DNA from: an uncultured Acidobacteriia bacterium
GTDB lineage: Bacteria > Acidobacteriota > Terriglobia > Bryobacterales > Bryobacteraceae
Direction: 5' to 3'
Length of the DNA stretch: 40,026 bases
NCBI GenBank assembly: GCA_903881085.1
Contig: CAIRSA010000483.1
Span: 1 to 40,026, forward strand
Part shown: piece after piece, positions 1-7,576 of the stretch
How positions within the stretch are numbered: position 1 is the first letter of the stretch
Layout: each line of letters starts with the position of its first letter
The notes under the pieces: model-generated
Databases searched by the model: none
What the model was told of the DNA's origin: nothing
What the model saw: only the letters and a program-made list of their open reading frames with translations
Position numbers and translations under genes: made by a program

Positions 1-36
1 CGAAAAAAGGTGTCAGACCCCAAATGCGCCGCGTCG
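1..36. repeat. partial copy of a dispersed repeat, cut by the window edge
   Basis: This stretch repeats the sequence at 10237-10271 almost exactly, with one extra A in the A run and one A-to-C change. The shared core contains GTCAGACCCC. At 10.2 kb this sequence is the right part of a larger inverted-repeat element, so here the left part probably lies beyond the window. Similarity is seen directly; membership of a mobile family is inference. Confidence 0.7.
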
Positions 37-47
37 TGCGAATTAGC

Positions 48-587
48 TTAAGCCCATCCAACTGCTTTTTCCAGGTTGATAGACCCATGGTGTTGCGGCA
101 TGATTAGGAACTGGTCACGCGTGTGCCACACGAGGCCTTCTTTGCGCAAGTGGACTAAGAGTCCTATGGACCAGCAGGACCCCGCTGGGGCCGCGTTCAC
201 GAAGTCATATTGGAGAACCGCGAGCATTCCGATGACGCCTTCGTTGGGCCACTGGTAGAGCTTGAAGCGTAGTTGGCGGGTGCTTGAGAAATGGTTGTCT
301 GCCATGTTTTCCGATGCGCAGCGTTCGGCTTCGTTGGTGGCTTTGCCTTCGATGTGGTAGACCTGCTGGTCTGCCATCGCGTCTTTAGGGATTCGCCATT
401 TTTCGCGTCTTTCCTGTTGGCTGGGGCTGACGATTTTCTTTGGCGGATGGACGCTGATTGGCATGCCTGGGAAGATTGCCTTTAGAGCGGCTTGGCGGGT
501 GGGTTCGTTGGTTATGGGTTGGGGGAGGGCTGCTTGGGTGGGGAGGAAGGCAAAGATAATTAACCACGGATACACACGGATGGACAC
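48..587 (-). CDS. secreted hypothetical protein, 179 aa
   Basis: I do not recognise a family. The 179-residue product starts with a short hydrophobic stretch (about residues 7-19) ending in TQAAL, which would serve as a signal peptide, so export is likely. The remainder is a mixed, soluble-looking domain with two cysteines (about residues 90 and 137). The start is odd: the only reasonable initiation codon is a GTG at 585-587 inside a dispersed 10-bp-periodic repeat (560-591), so the first nine or so residues (SIRVYPW and neighbours) are encoded by the repeat. The gene lies downstream of glgC on the same strand, separated by a palindrome. It may be a genuine gene whose 5' end was replaced by the repeat, or a truncated remnant. 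Confidence 0.55.
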   Translation of the reverse strand: MSIRVYPWLIIFAFLPTQAALPQPITNEPTRQAALKAIFPGMPISVHPPKKIVSPSQQERREKWRIPKDAMADQQVYHIEGKATNEAERCASENMADNHFSSTRQLRFKLYQWPNEGVIGMLAVLQYDFVNAAPAGSCWSIGLLVHLRKEGLVWHTRDQFLIMPQHHGSINLEKAVGWA

Positions 588-591
588 GGAT
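560..591. repeat. dispersed repeat of 10-bp units (ACGGAT-containing)
   Basis: Three ACGGAT cores are spaced exactly 10 bp apart (ACGGATACAC, ACGGATGGAC, ACGGAT). The reverse complement of the same motif occurs at 32524-32550. It supplies the start codon and first residues of the 48-587 gene. I recall very similar sequence recurring in many GC-rich bacterial genomes, but that is memory and not shown here. Confidence 0.65.
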
Positions 592-609
592 AAAACCTTG
601 AGTTAGATA

Positions 610-630
610 GGGCAGGCGAATCGCCTGCCC
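610..630. repeat. 21-bp perfect palindrome downstream of glgC
   Basis: A perfect inverted repeat with 10-bp arms (GGGCAGGCGA) around a single central A. It lies 17 bp past the glgC stop codon on the minus strand and could act as a transcription terminator, though no U-tract follows on that strand. The arms closely match those of the palindrome at 29326-29346 and, in part, those at 21497-21544 and 18690-18709, so it belongs to an intergenic palindrome family. Confidence 0.65.
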
Positions 631-647
631 CACCCTTTTGGGGCTCT

Positions 648-1901
648 CTAGATTTGCATGGTGGCCACTTCTACGTGGGAGCGGTGGCCTTCTACTACTA
701 CGATGCCGGATTCGGTGACGTGGTAGAGTTTGCGGTCCTTTTCCAGGTCGTAGCCGATTTCGGTGTCGGGCGGGATGCGCACGTTCTTGTCGAGAATTGC
801 GCGGCGCACCTTGGCGCGGCGGCCGATGTCGCAGTTGTCGAAGAGGATGGAGTCCTCAACCTGCGCTCCGGAGTGGACGCGCACGCCGCGGCCCAGCACC
901 GAGTTCTTTACTCCGCCTCCCGATAGGATGGTTCCGCCGGCGATGACCGAATCCACCGAGTGTCCGCGGCGGCCATCTTCATCGAAGATGAACTTGGCGG
1001 GCGGATCCGGGTAGCCCGCGGTACGCAGCGGCCACTGGCGATTGTAGAGATTCAATTCAGGCGATACGGCGCGCAGATCCATGCTGGCGTCGTAATAGGC
1101 ATCAATGGTCCCGACGTCGCGCCAATAATTCGAGGAACCTGCCGGGTCGCCAGGGATGCGGTTGGTCTGGAAGTCGTAGGCGAAGAGTTCGGACTTGCCT
1201 ACCAGACCTGGCAGAATGTCGCGGCCGAAATCGTGGGAGCTGTTTTCATTGGCTGCGTCGGCATAGAGTTCGCGCAGCAACAGGCCGGTGGAAAAGATGT
1301 AGTTGCCCATGGAAGCATAGACCTGGTTGGGGTCGCCCGGCATAGTTGGGGCGTCGGGATTCTTTTCATGGAAGCCGAGAATGCGGCCGTCATCACCGGC
1401 TTCGATGACGCCGAATTCGCTGGCGAACTGCTTGTCGACCGGGATGGCGGCGACGGTTGCCTGGGCGCGTTTCTGCTCATGAAATTCGATCATTTCGCGA
1501 ATGTTCATGCGGTAGATGTGGTCGGCGCCAAAGATGGCGACCACGTGCGGGTCGGCCTGTTCAATCAGATTGATGTTCTGAAAGATGGCGTCGGCCGTGC
1601 CGCGGTACCAGGTTTCGCCGGGCGAGCGCATTTGCGCGGGGACGGGGATGATGAAGTGGCTTTTTAGAAAGCCGCCTGATTCCCAACCTTCGCGGATGTG
1701 CTGCAGCAAAGACTGACTCTTAAATTGAATGAGAACGTAGGATGAATAGATTCCCGAGTTCACCAGATTACTGAGGACGAAGTCCACGATCCGGTATTGT
1801 CCGCCAAACGGAACGGCAGGCTTGGCGCGTTCCTTGGTTAATGGGTACAGCCTTGTACCCTTTCCTCCAGCTAGTACGAATGCTAAAACTCTCAGCTGCA
1901 T
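648..1901 (-). CDS. glgC: glucose-1-phosphate adenylyltransferase
   Basis: ADP-glucose pyrophosphorylase, which makes ADP-glucose from ATP and glucose-1-phosphate as the committed step of cytosolic glycogen synthesis. The 417-residue product has the usual family length. It opens with the nucleotidyltransferase signature LAGGKGTRLYPLTKERAKP, followed by the substrate-site region around SPGETWYRGTADA, the GADHIYRM segment, and a C-terminal left-handed beta-helix region (about residues 290-400) with the expected hexapeptide-like turns. I chose the ATG at 1899-1901 because GAGAGGAG sits just upstream and the protein then begins MQLRV; the frame stays open further upstream but nothing conserved is encoded there. 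A good promoter lies immediately ahead (1933-1962). No other glycogen genes are in the window, so the gene is unlinked to glgA/glgB here. Confidence 0.95.
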   Translation of the reverse strand: MQLRVLAFVLAGGKGTRLYPLTKERAKPAVPFGGQYRIVDFVLSNLVNSGIYSSYVLIQFKSQSLLQHIREGWESGGFLKSHFIIPVPAQMRSPGETWYRGTADAIFQNINLIEQADPHVVAIFGADHIYRMNIREMIEFHEQKRAQATVAAIPVDKQFASEFGVIEAGDDGRILGFHEKNPDAPTMPGDPNQVYASMGNYIFSTGLLLRELYADAANENSSHDFGRDILPGLVGKSELFAYDFQTNRIPGDPAGSSNYWRDVGTIDAYYDASMDLRAVSPELNLYNRQWPLRTAGYPDPPAKFIFDEDGRRGHSVDSVIAGGTILSGGGVKNSVLGRGVRVHSGAQVEDSILFDNCDIGRRAKVRRAILDKNVRIPPDTEIGYDLEKDRKLYHVTESGIVVVEGHRSHVEVATMQI

Positions 1902-1932
1902 GTACGAGGCTCCTCTCAGCGGTCCAAAACAT

Positions 1933-1962
1933 TTTATAGTCTTTTTGTGAAGCCGAATGCAA
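1933..1962 (-). promoter_or_regulatory. sigma-70-type promoter for glgC
   Basis: On the minus strand, TTGCAT (1962-1957) and TATAAA (1938-1933) are separated by 18 bp, close to the consensus. This gives a leader of about 25 nt ending in the GAGAGGAG ribosome site of glgC. The 95-bp interval also has to hold the promoter of the divergent MFS operon. Confidence 0.55.
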
Positions 1963-1996
1963 GCAAATTTTTGGCGCAACCAGAGGATGTGATATT

Positions 1997-3259
1997 TTGT
2001 GGGACTTGCCTGGCAAATCACACTCCGGTAATTCTTCGTTGCTGCGCTGGTCTGTTGTCATTCTTCTTGGCTTCGGGATGATCATAGCGTATGTTGACCG
2101 CGCAAATCTCTCAGTGGCTCTGGCCGACGCCCAGTTCAAGCAACTTTTCCGTTTGACCGATAGCGATCGCGGGCTGTTGAACTCGTCGTTTTTCTGGACG
2201 TACGCGTTTCTACAGATACCAGCGGGATTCGTGGTGGACCGCTTTGGCGTGAAGTATCCGTTCGCCATTGCGTTTCTGTTTTGGAGCCTGACGAGTGCAG
2301 CCACCGGGCTTGCGGAGTCAGTCAGCGTGTTGCTTGCGATGCGCTTGTTGCTGGGCGTGGGCGAGGCGTTGGTGACGCCGGCGAGCCTGCGATGGATCCG
2401 CTTCAATGTAGGCGAGAAGCAGCGCGGACTGGCGGTGGGGATTCTATTTGCAGGGGCGAAGTTCGGGCCGGCGGTGGGCTCGTCCATGGCGGCGTGGCTG
2501 CTGCAGCGGTTCGGATGGCAGGCGATGTTTTTCATTCTTGGTTTGGGCGGATTATTGTGGCTGATTCCGTGGCTGCTGTTGGCGCGCAATGACGATCGTG
2601 AGTTGGAGGCCGAGGTGGCACTGGCTTCGACGTCGAAGGCGATGGCGTTCGGCGAGGTGTGGAAGACGCCAATGATTTACGGCGTGATTCTGGGTACGTT
2701 CAGCTATAACTATTTCGTCTATTTTTCCATGACGTGGATGCCTGCCTATTTGGTTGAGCGGCGCAACCTGTCGCTGCAATCGATGGGCGTGTATCAATTC
2801 TTCAGCTTTAGCGGTATGGCGGTGATGGCGATTGTGGCGGGCTATGTGGCAGACCGGATGATTGAGCGCGGCTACGATGCGGTGAAGGTAAGGAAGGGCT
2901 TCACGATTGCGGGGCTGCTGGCGGCGTCGACGGAGTTGATTGGCGCGGTTGCTCCCTCGAACGATGTGGCGTTGTTCTTCTCGATTGTGTCGCTGACGGG
3001 GCTCGGCCTTGCGACGGCGAATTATTGGGCGCTGACGCAGACGCTGGTGCCGGGAGCGGCGATTGGGCGCATCTCAGGCGTGCAGAACTTTGCAGCAAAC
3101 TTCAGCGGGATCGCGGCGCCGCTGATCACGGGATGGTTGAAGGCGTCGACAGGGAGCTATGTCGCGCCGATGATGGCGATCTGTGTATTTTTGATTATGG
3201 GCGTGGCCGCGTACGTATTTATGGTGCGGGCAAAATATGCCCCAGGAGGCAAGGCATGA
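1997..3259 (+). CDS. MFS transporter, organic-anion/sugar-acid type
   Basis: A 420-residue major facilitator permease with about 12 hydrophobic membrane spans. The N-terminal half carries a FGMIIAYVDRANLSVAL segment typical of the anion:cation symporter (ACS) family, which takes up hexuronates, glucarate, phthalate and related acids. A long cytoplasmic loop around residues 190-220 separates the two halves. The start is a TTG at 1997 with AGAGGA nine bases upstream. The stop codon overlaps the start of the next gene (ATGA at 3256-3259), so it is translationally coupled to a cupin-like protein and a 3-hydroxyacyl-CoA-dehydrogenase-family enzyme. That context suggests uptake of an organic acid that is then oxidised; the actual substrate cannot be read from the sequence. 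Confidence 0.85.
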   Translation: MWDLPGKSHSGNSSLLRWSVVILLGFGMIIAYVDRANLSVALADAQFKQLFRLTDSDRGLLNSSFFWTYAFLQIPAGFVVDRFGVKYPFAIAFLFWSLTSAATGLAESVSVLLAMRLLLGVGEALVTPASLRWIRFNVGEKQRGLAVGILFAGAKFGPAVGSSMAAWLLQRFGWQAMFFILGLGGLLWLIPWLLLARNDDRELEAEVALASTSKAMAFGEVWKTPMIYGVILGTFSYNYFVYFSMTWMPAYLVERRNLSLQSMGVYQFFSFSGMAVMAIVAGYVADRMIERGYDAVKVRKGFTIAGLLAASTELIGAVAPSNDVALFFSIVSLTGLGLATANYWALTQTLVPGAAIGRISGVQNFAANFSGIAAPLITGWLKASTGSYVAPMMAICVFLIMGVAAYVFMVRAKYAPGGKA

Positions 3260-3537
3260 ACAAAGTGTTGATGGAGAATGTGCGGGTGAAGGTGACGGAG
3301 GTCACATATGAACCGGGCGTGCCGAGGGACCGGCATATAAGGCCGACCGATCAGGTGATCGTGTTTCTGGACGATTGCAAATACGAGCGGACGGATTCAA
3401 AGACGGGCGAGAAGACGGTGCGCACGCGCAAGGCTGGCGAGGTGCTGTGGCATGATCGCGGGGAAGACGCGCCGATACTGAAGAACCTGGGCGATAAGGC
3501 ATATCGCAGCCTGACTATTGAGTTGAAAGAGAAATGA
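3256..3537 (+). CDS. small cupin-like protein, 93 aa
   Basis: A 93-residue soluble protein. The pattern of short beta-strands, with a charged central segment and a late GEVLWHDRGEDAP turn, resembles the small single-domain cupins often found beside catabolic enzymes, but the classical metal-binding histidine motifs are not complete. The start ATG at 3256 overlaps the MFS stop and is preceded by AGGAGG (3244-3249); its own stop overlaps the start of the next gene (ATGA, 3534-3537). Such strict coupling implies a stoichiometric role in the same pathway, perhaps substrate binding or isomerisation, which is inference. A longer in-frame opening upstream lies inside the MFS gene and was discarded. 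Confidence 0.75.
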   Translation: MNKVLMENVRVKVTEVTYEPGVPRDRHIRPTDQVIVFLDDCKYERTDSKTGEKTVRTRKAGEVLWHDRGEDAPILKNLGDKAYRSLTIELKEK

Positions 3538-4466
3538 GCATCGCGAACGCAGTAGTTATCGGCTCCGGCATGATGGGGCCGGGCATAGCGCTGACATTGG
3601 CGCTGGGCGGGGTGAAGGCAACGATTCTGAGCAGGGCCGAGGAGTCGGCGGCGAAAGGTCTGGCTACGGCGCGGGCGCAGTTGGAGCTGTTGCGCGAAAA
3701 CGGGCTGGTGACGGAGGAGAACGCGGAGCGGGCCGCGGGGCTGTTGGCGGCGACGCATTTGTTCGATGAACCGGTGGCGGCGGCCGATCTGGTGATTGAG
3801 TCGGCGCCGGAGAATATGCAGTTCAAGCAGGAGCTGTTTGAACGGATGGACTGCATTGCGAAGCCGGAGTGCGTGCTGGCTTCGAATACATCGGGGTTGA
3901 GCATCACGGCGATTGCCTCATTGTGCACGCGGCCGGAGCGGGTGTTGACGACGCACTTCTGGAATCCTCCGCACCTGATGCCGCTTGTGGAAATCGTGAT
4001 GGGCGAGAAGACGTCGCGCGATGTGGCGATGGAGATTCGCGAGTTGCTGGCGCGTTGCGGCAAGGTTCCGGTTGTGATCAAGAAAGACCGGCCGGGGCAG
4101 CTGGGGAACCGGTTGCAGATGGCACTGGTGCGCGAGGCCGTGAATATTGTGGCTGAGGGCATTGCCGACGTGGAGGATGTCGACCTGGCGGCGAAGGCGG
4201 GCTTCGGGCTGCGGCTGCCGGTGTACGGGATCTTTGAGCATCAGGACATGGTGGGATTGGACATGGGGCTGGCGATCACTCAGTACGTCGCGGCCGACCT
4301 TTACAACGAGCCCAATGCGCCGCCGCTGTATCACCAGAAAGTGGCGGAGGGGAAGCTGGGAGTGAAGTCGGGCGAGGGTTTCTATGACTGGTCAAAGAAA
4401 GATGCCGCACAGGTGAGGGCGAGGCGCGATGCGTTTGTTTTGGATTTTCTGAAGCGGCAGCGCTGA
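3534..4466 (+). CDS. 3-hydroxyacyl-CoA dehydrogenase family oxidoreductase
   Basis: An NAD-dependent dehydrogenase of 310 residues, in the two-domain architecture of the beta-hydroxyacyl-CoA dehydrogenase superfamily. The Rossmann loop GSGMMGPG is at residues 10-17. The catalytic-site stretch SNTSGLSITAIA is followed by THFWNPPHLMPLVEIV, where the His of THFWNP is the expected catalytic histidine. The C-terminal helical domain ends with the usual GVKSGEGFYDW. Close variants with HFWNPPHLMP also act on non-CoA 3-hydroxy acids, such as gulonate, carnitine or pyridine carboxylates, so a CoA substrate should not be assumed. It is the third gene of the MFS/cupin operon with 4-base overlaps throughout, which favours oxidation of an imported hydroxy acid. 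Confidence 0.85.
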   Translation: MSIANAVVIGSGMMGPGIALTLALGGVKATILSRAEESAAKGLATARAQLELLRENGLVTEENAERAAGLLAATHLFDEPVAAADLVIESAPENMQFKQELFERMDCIAKPECVLASNTSGLSITAIASLCTRPERVLTTHFWNPPHLMPLVEIVMGEKTSRDVAMEIRELLARCGKVPVVIKKDRPGQLGNRLQMALVREAVNIVAEGIADVEDVDLAAKAGFGLRLPVYGIFEHQDMVGLDMGLAITQYVAADLYNEPNAPPLYHQKVAEGKLGVKSGEGFYDWSKKDAAQVRARRDAFVLDFLKRQR

Positions 4467-4526
4467 ACACTTCGGAGAGCGATACAATAAACAATTACCC
4501 AAATTCTTGAGGCTTTCAAAACACAA

Positions 4527-6512
4527 ATGAAATTTTTTGCTCAGTGGAGCCTGGTTTGCTTCCTTGCGACCACGGCCGTATTCGCACAGGGGCCTGCGGG
4601 GCGCCAATCCTTTCAGACACGTTGTTCCGGTTGCCATGGCCAAGACGGCAATGGCGGCGAGCACGGGCCAACCATTTTGGGATGGGTTCAGCGCACCCCG
4701 GCGAATGCCGATATCGAAGCGTTTTTAAAGAAGGGCGTTCCGCTGCGCGGCATGCCGGCGTTTGGGAAGTTGCCTGATGCAGAGATGAACAGCCTGGTCG
4801 CGTTTTTGAAGATCATGGCGAATCCACAGGCTCGGCGCGGGCGTCGTGGGATGATGGCGAAACTTTCGCTGGATTTGAAGACGGGCGGGAAGATCGAAGG
4901 CGTTGCGTTGGGGCAGGCGGCAGGCGCGGTGCAACTACGCACGGATGACGGCAAGATTCACCTGCTGCGCAAGGACGGCGAGAAATATCGTGAGGTGACT
5001 TCGCAGTCGGATTGGCCGAGCATGCACGGACGTTTGGACGGCAACCGGCACAGCACGATGACGCAGATCAACGCGGCGAATGTGAAGCAGCTGAGTTTGA
5101 AATGGGTGTACCCGGTGCCGGATTCGGGCAAGTTGCAAGGCACTCCGCAGGTGTATGAAGGCATCATGTACATGCCGCACACGAACACGGTGGTGGCGCT
5201 GGATGCGGGCACAGGCGCGCGGTTGTGGTCGTTCAGCAGGCCGCCGACAGATGGGCTGCAGGGCAACGCGCGCAGCATCGGCAACAATCGCAGTGTGACG
5301 GTGGCGGGCGATCGCGTCTTCCTGCAACTCGATACGGCGAAGCTGGTGGCGTTGAATCGTTTCACGGGCGATGTATTGTGGGAAACGACGATGGCCGACT
5401 GGAAACAGAACTACAATGCGACCGGGTCGCTGCTGGCGATTGAAGATCTGATTGTGGCGGGTACGGCCGGCGGCGAAGAGGGTGTACGCGGTTTCCTGGC
5501 TGCTTATGACCAGAAGACCGGCAAGGAAGTCTGGCGCTTTTGGACCGTGCCGGCGAAGGGCGAAAAGGGTTCGGAGACGTGGGATGGAATCGACATTGAG
5601 CACGGCGGAGCTACCACCTGGTTGACCGGTGCTTACGATGCGGCGTCGAAGACCGTGTACTGGACGACGGGCAATGCGGGGCCGGATTTCAATGGCGATA
5701 ATCGCAAGGGCGACAACCTTTATACTTGCTCCGTTCTGGCGCTGGACCTGCGGACAGGCAAGCTGAAGTGGCACTTTCAATTCACGCCGCACGATGAATG
5801 GGATTGGGATGCGACGGAGCCGGTGTTGCTGGTGGATCGTGATTGGGAAGGTCAGCCGCGGAAGCTGCTGATCCAGGCGAATCGGAATGGATTTATGTAT
5901 GTGCTGGATCGCACCAATGGCAAGATGCTTTCGGCGAAACCGATGGTGAAGAAGCTGACGTGGGCGAAAGGCATTGCGCCGGATGGGCGGCCGATCATGA
6001 ATGCGAATCAGGTTCCGACCCCTGCGGGTACGGTGGTCTGCCCGGCGGTAGAAGGGGCGGCGAATTTCTTTTCTACGTCGTATATTCCTGCGAGCGGGTT
6101 GTTCTATGTGAACACGCTGGAGCGGTGCGCGTTGTATACCAAGAACACGACTCCGCCGTGGACGGCTGGCAGGTCGTATCAGGGTGGCGGCGGACGGCGC
6201 GCAGAGGGCGATGTGGCGCAGAAGTTTTTGCGCGCATTCGATGTGGCGACCGGCAAAATGGCGTGGGAACTGCCGCAGGAAGGACGCGGCGAGAGCTGGA
6301 CTGGGACCTTGACCACAGATGGCGGGCTGGTTTTCTTTGGCGAGGATAACGGCGTCTTTTCGGCGGCCGATGCGAAGGCGGGGAAGCGGTTGTGGAGTTT
6401 TCCGTTTACGGAGGAGCTGCATACTTCGCCGATGACTTACTTGTTCGACAATCAGCAGTATGTGGCGATTGCGGTGGGGAGCCAGGTGTATTCGTTTGGG
6501 TTGGGGAAGTGA
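4527..6512 (+). CDS. cytochrome c-PQQ-dependent dehydrogenase fusion
   Basis: Periplasmic quinoprotein of 661 residues that would oxidise an alcohol or sugar and pass electrons to its own haem. Residues 1-21 form a signal peptide (cut after FAQG). A single cytochrome c domain follows, with the haem motif CSGCH at residues 33-37 and a Met ligand candidate in the RGMPAFG loop. A linker of about 50 residues leads to an eight-bladed PQQ propeller (about 165-655) containing DQKTGKEVWRFWTVP, DLRTGKLKW and TPHDEWDWDA. Having the cytochrome at the N-terminus differs from type II alcohol dehydrogenases, which carry it at the C-terminus. In the DLRTG motif an Arg occupies the place of the extra Asp of lanthanide enzymes, which argues against a XoxF type. 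It sits alone, 60 bp after the preceding operon. Confidence 0.85.
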   Translation: MKFFAQWSLVCFLATTAVFAQGPAGRQSFQTRCSGCHGQDGNGGEHGPTILGWVQRTPANADIEAFLKKGVPLRGMPAFGKLPDAEMNSLVAFLKIMANPQARRGRRGMMAKLSLDLKTGGKIEGVALGQAAGAVQLRTDDGKIHLLRKDGEKYREVTSQSDWPSMHGRLDGNRHSTMTQINAANVKQLSLKWVYPVPDSGKLQGTPQVYEGIMYMPHTNTVVALDAGTGARLWSFSRPPTDGLQGNARSIGNNRSVTVAGDRVFLQLDTAKLVALNRFTGDVLWETTMADWKQNYNATGSLLAIEDLIVAGTAGGEEGVRGFLAAYDQKTGKEVWRFWTVPAKGEKGSETWDGIDIEHGGATTWLTGAYDAASKTVYWTTGNAGPDFNGDNRKGDNLYTCSVLALDLRTGKLKWHFQFTPHDEWDWDATEPVLLVDRDWEGQPRKLLIQANRNGFMYVLDRTNGKMLSAKPMVKKLTWAKGIAPDGRPIMNANQVPTPAGTVVCPAVEGAANFFSTSYIPASGLFYVNTLERCALYTKNTTPPWTAGRSYQGGGGRRAEGDVAQKFLRAFDVATGKMAWELPQEGRGESWTGTLTTDGGLVFFGEDNGVFSAADAKAGKRLWSFPFTEELHTSPMTYLFDNQQYVAIAVGSQVYSFGLGK

Positions 6513-6523
6513 GGGGGGGCGGA

Positions 6524-6541
6524 GCGGGACTGAAGTCCCGC
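6524..6541. terminator. hairpin between convergent genes
   Basis: Perfect 7-bp stem GCGGGAC/GTCCCGC with a TGAA loop, 12 bp past the dehydrogenase stop and 26 bp from the end of folE on the other strand. No U-tract follows. The position suits a bidirectional terminator or a repeat; similar tail-to-tail hairpins occur elsewhere in this window. Confidence 0.45.
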
Positions 6542-6566
6542 GCAGGCTGAAGCCCGCCCTACCCGG

Positions 6567-7175
6567 CTACCGAGTCCGGTTGGCCAGACAGAGGAATTCT
6601 TCGCGAGTTCCTTTGTCTTCGCGGAAGGCGCCTAGCATGGAGCTGGTGACGGTGCCGGAGTGCTGTTTTTCCACGCCGCGCATCATCATGCAGAAGTGCT
6701 GGGCTTCGCAGATCACACCGACGCCGCGCGGTTGCAATACCTGTTGGATGGTCTCGGCGATCTGTTGCGTCAGGCGTTCCTGCACCTGCAGGCGGCGGGC
6801 AAACATGTCGACGATACGCGGGATCTTACTTAATCCGATGACGCTCTTGCCGGGCAGATAAGCCACGTGAATTTTGCCGAAGAAGGGTAGCAGGTGGTGC
6901 TCGCAGAGGCTGTAGAATTCGATATCTTTGACGATCACCATCTCGTCGTATTCCACCGAGAAGAGCGCGCCATTGATGATCTTGTCGAGGTCGCTTTCAT
7001 AACCGCTGGTCAGAAACTTGATCGCCTTTTCGAATCGTTCCGGCGTACGCAACAAGCCTTCGCGCGAAGGATCTTCTCCAATGCGCGCCAGGATATCGGC
7101 CATCAACGGTGCAATGCCATGTTCCGGCCTGGATGGCATTACCTGCAAAACTGCTTTGTTCTTCTTCATACTCAC
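6567..7175 (-). CDS. folE: GTP cyclohydrolase I
   Basis: Converts GTP to 7,8-dihydroneopterin triphosphate, the entry to folate, tetrahydropterin and queuosine precursors. The 202-residue product matches the family length. The zinc ligands are seen as Cys91 and His94 in SLCEHHLLPF and Cys162 in HFCMMMRGV; the DPSREGLLRTPER and GKIHVAYLPGKSVIGLSK signatures are present. The start is either a GTG at 7175, overlapping the upstream stop as GTGA, or the ATG two codons later at 7169; both are compatible with coupling and the difference is two residues. It is the last gene of a three-gene operon with two PTPS-family paralogues, so its product would feed them directly. Confidence 0.95.
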   Translation of the reverse strand: MSMKKNKAVLQVMPSRPEHGIAPLMADILARIGEDPSREGLLRTPERFEKAIKFLTSGYESDLDKIINGALFSVEYDEMVIVKDIEFYSLCEHHLLPFFGKIHVAYLPGKSVIGLSKIPRIVDMFARRLQVQERLTQQIAETIQQVLQPRGVGVICEAQHFCMMMRGVEKQHSGTVTSSMLGAFREDKGTREEFLCLANRTR

Positions 7176-7576
7176 ACTTCAATGATGTTTCGCAACGTCT
7201 CCAGGACGCGAACTTTTTCGAGGGCAGGAAAATCAGGCGGCCAGACAGCTTCCAAACGACGCCGGGTTTCCATGCCGATATTTTCGGCAGTTGGGACCAG
7301 GTCGCGGAAGGCCGGCACTTCGTCGTTCAAATAGCGATGATCGAAAGCACTTACCACCTGCTGGTTGACCAACCTGTCTAATTTAATTATATCGACAGCG
7401 CAGCCGCTCTCCGGATCGATGGGCCCTCTGACGCTGATTTCAATCACGTAGTTGTGGCCGTGGCCGTATGGATTGTTGCACTTGCCATAGACCTCCTGGT
7501 TTTCCTCTTCGCTCAACTGGTTGGAATGCAGGCGGTGCGAGGCGGGGAAGCGGTAGCAACGGGTGAGGCGAATCAT
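7172..7576 (-). CDS. 6-pyruvoyl-tetrahydropterin synthase family protein (catalytic Cys present)
   Basis: A 134-residue protein of the PTPS/QueD fold, acting on dihydroneopterin triphosphate. The zinc site is seen as His in FPASHRLH plus the pair in YGHGHNY; the catalytic Cys is in GKCNNP, the Asp-His pair in FDHRYL, and the pterin-anchoring Glu in VRVLETLRNI. The KCNNPYGHGHNY block resembles genuine animal-type PTPS more than the short QueD proteins, so it could make 6-pyruvoyl-tetrahydropterin, a sepiapterin-like side product, or the queuosine precursor. Its ATG (7576) overlaps the stop of the upstream paralogue by one base, and its stop overlaps the folE start, so the three proteins are made together. 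Confidence 0.88.
   Translation of the reverse strand: MIRLTRCYRFPASHRLHSNQLSEEENQEVYGKCNNPYGHGHNYVIEISVRGPIDPESGCAVDIIKLDRLVNQQVVSAFDHRYLNDEVPAFRDLVPTAENIGMETRRRLEAVWPPDFPALEKVRVLETLRNIIEV

Noticed and set aside
5743..5760. Possible lanthanide-dependent (XoxF-type) active site in the PQQ enzyme
   Set aside because: The position two residues after the presumed catalytic Asp (DLRTG) is Arg, not the second Asp that marks lanthanide enzymes. The alignment was made by eye.
4935..6422. A 495-codon open frame antisense to the PQQ dehydrogenase
   Set aside because: It is rich in Arg and His with no domain, which is typical of the reverse strand of a GC-rich gene; the plus-strand gene has clear motifs.
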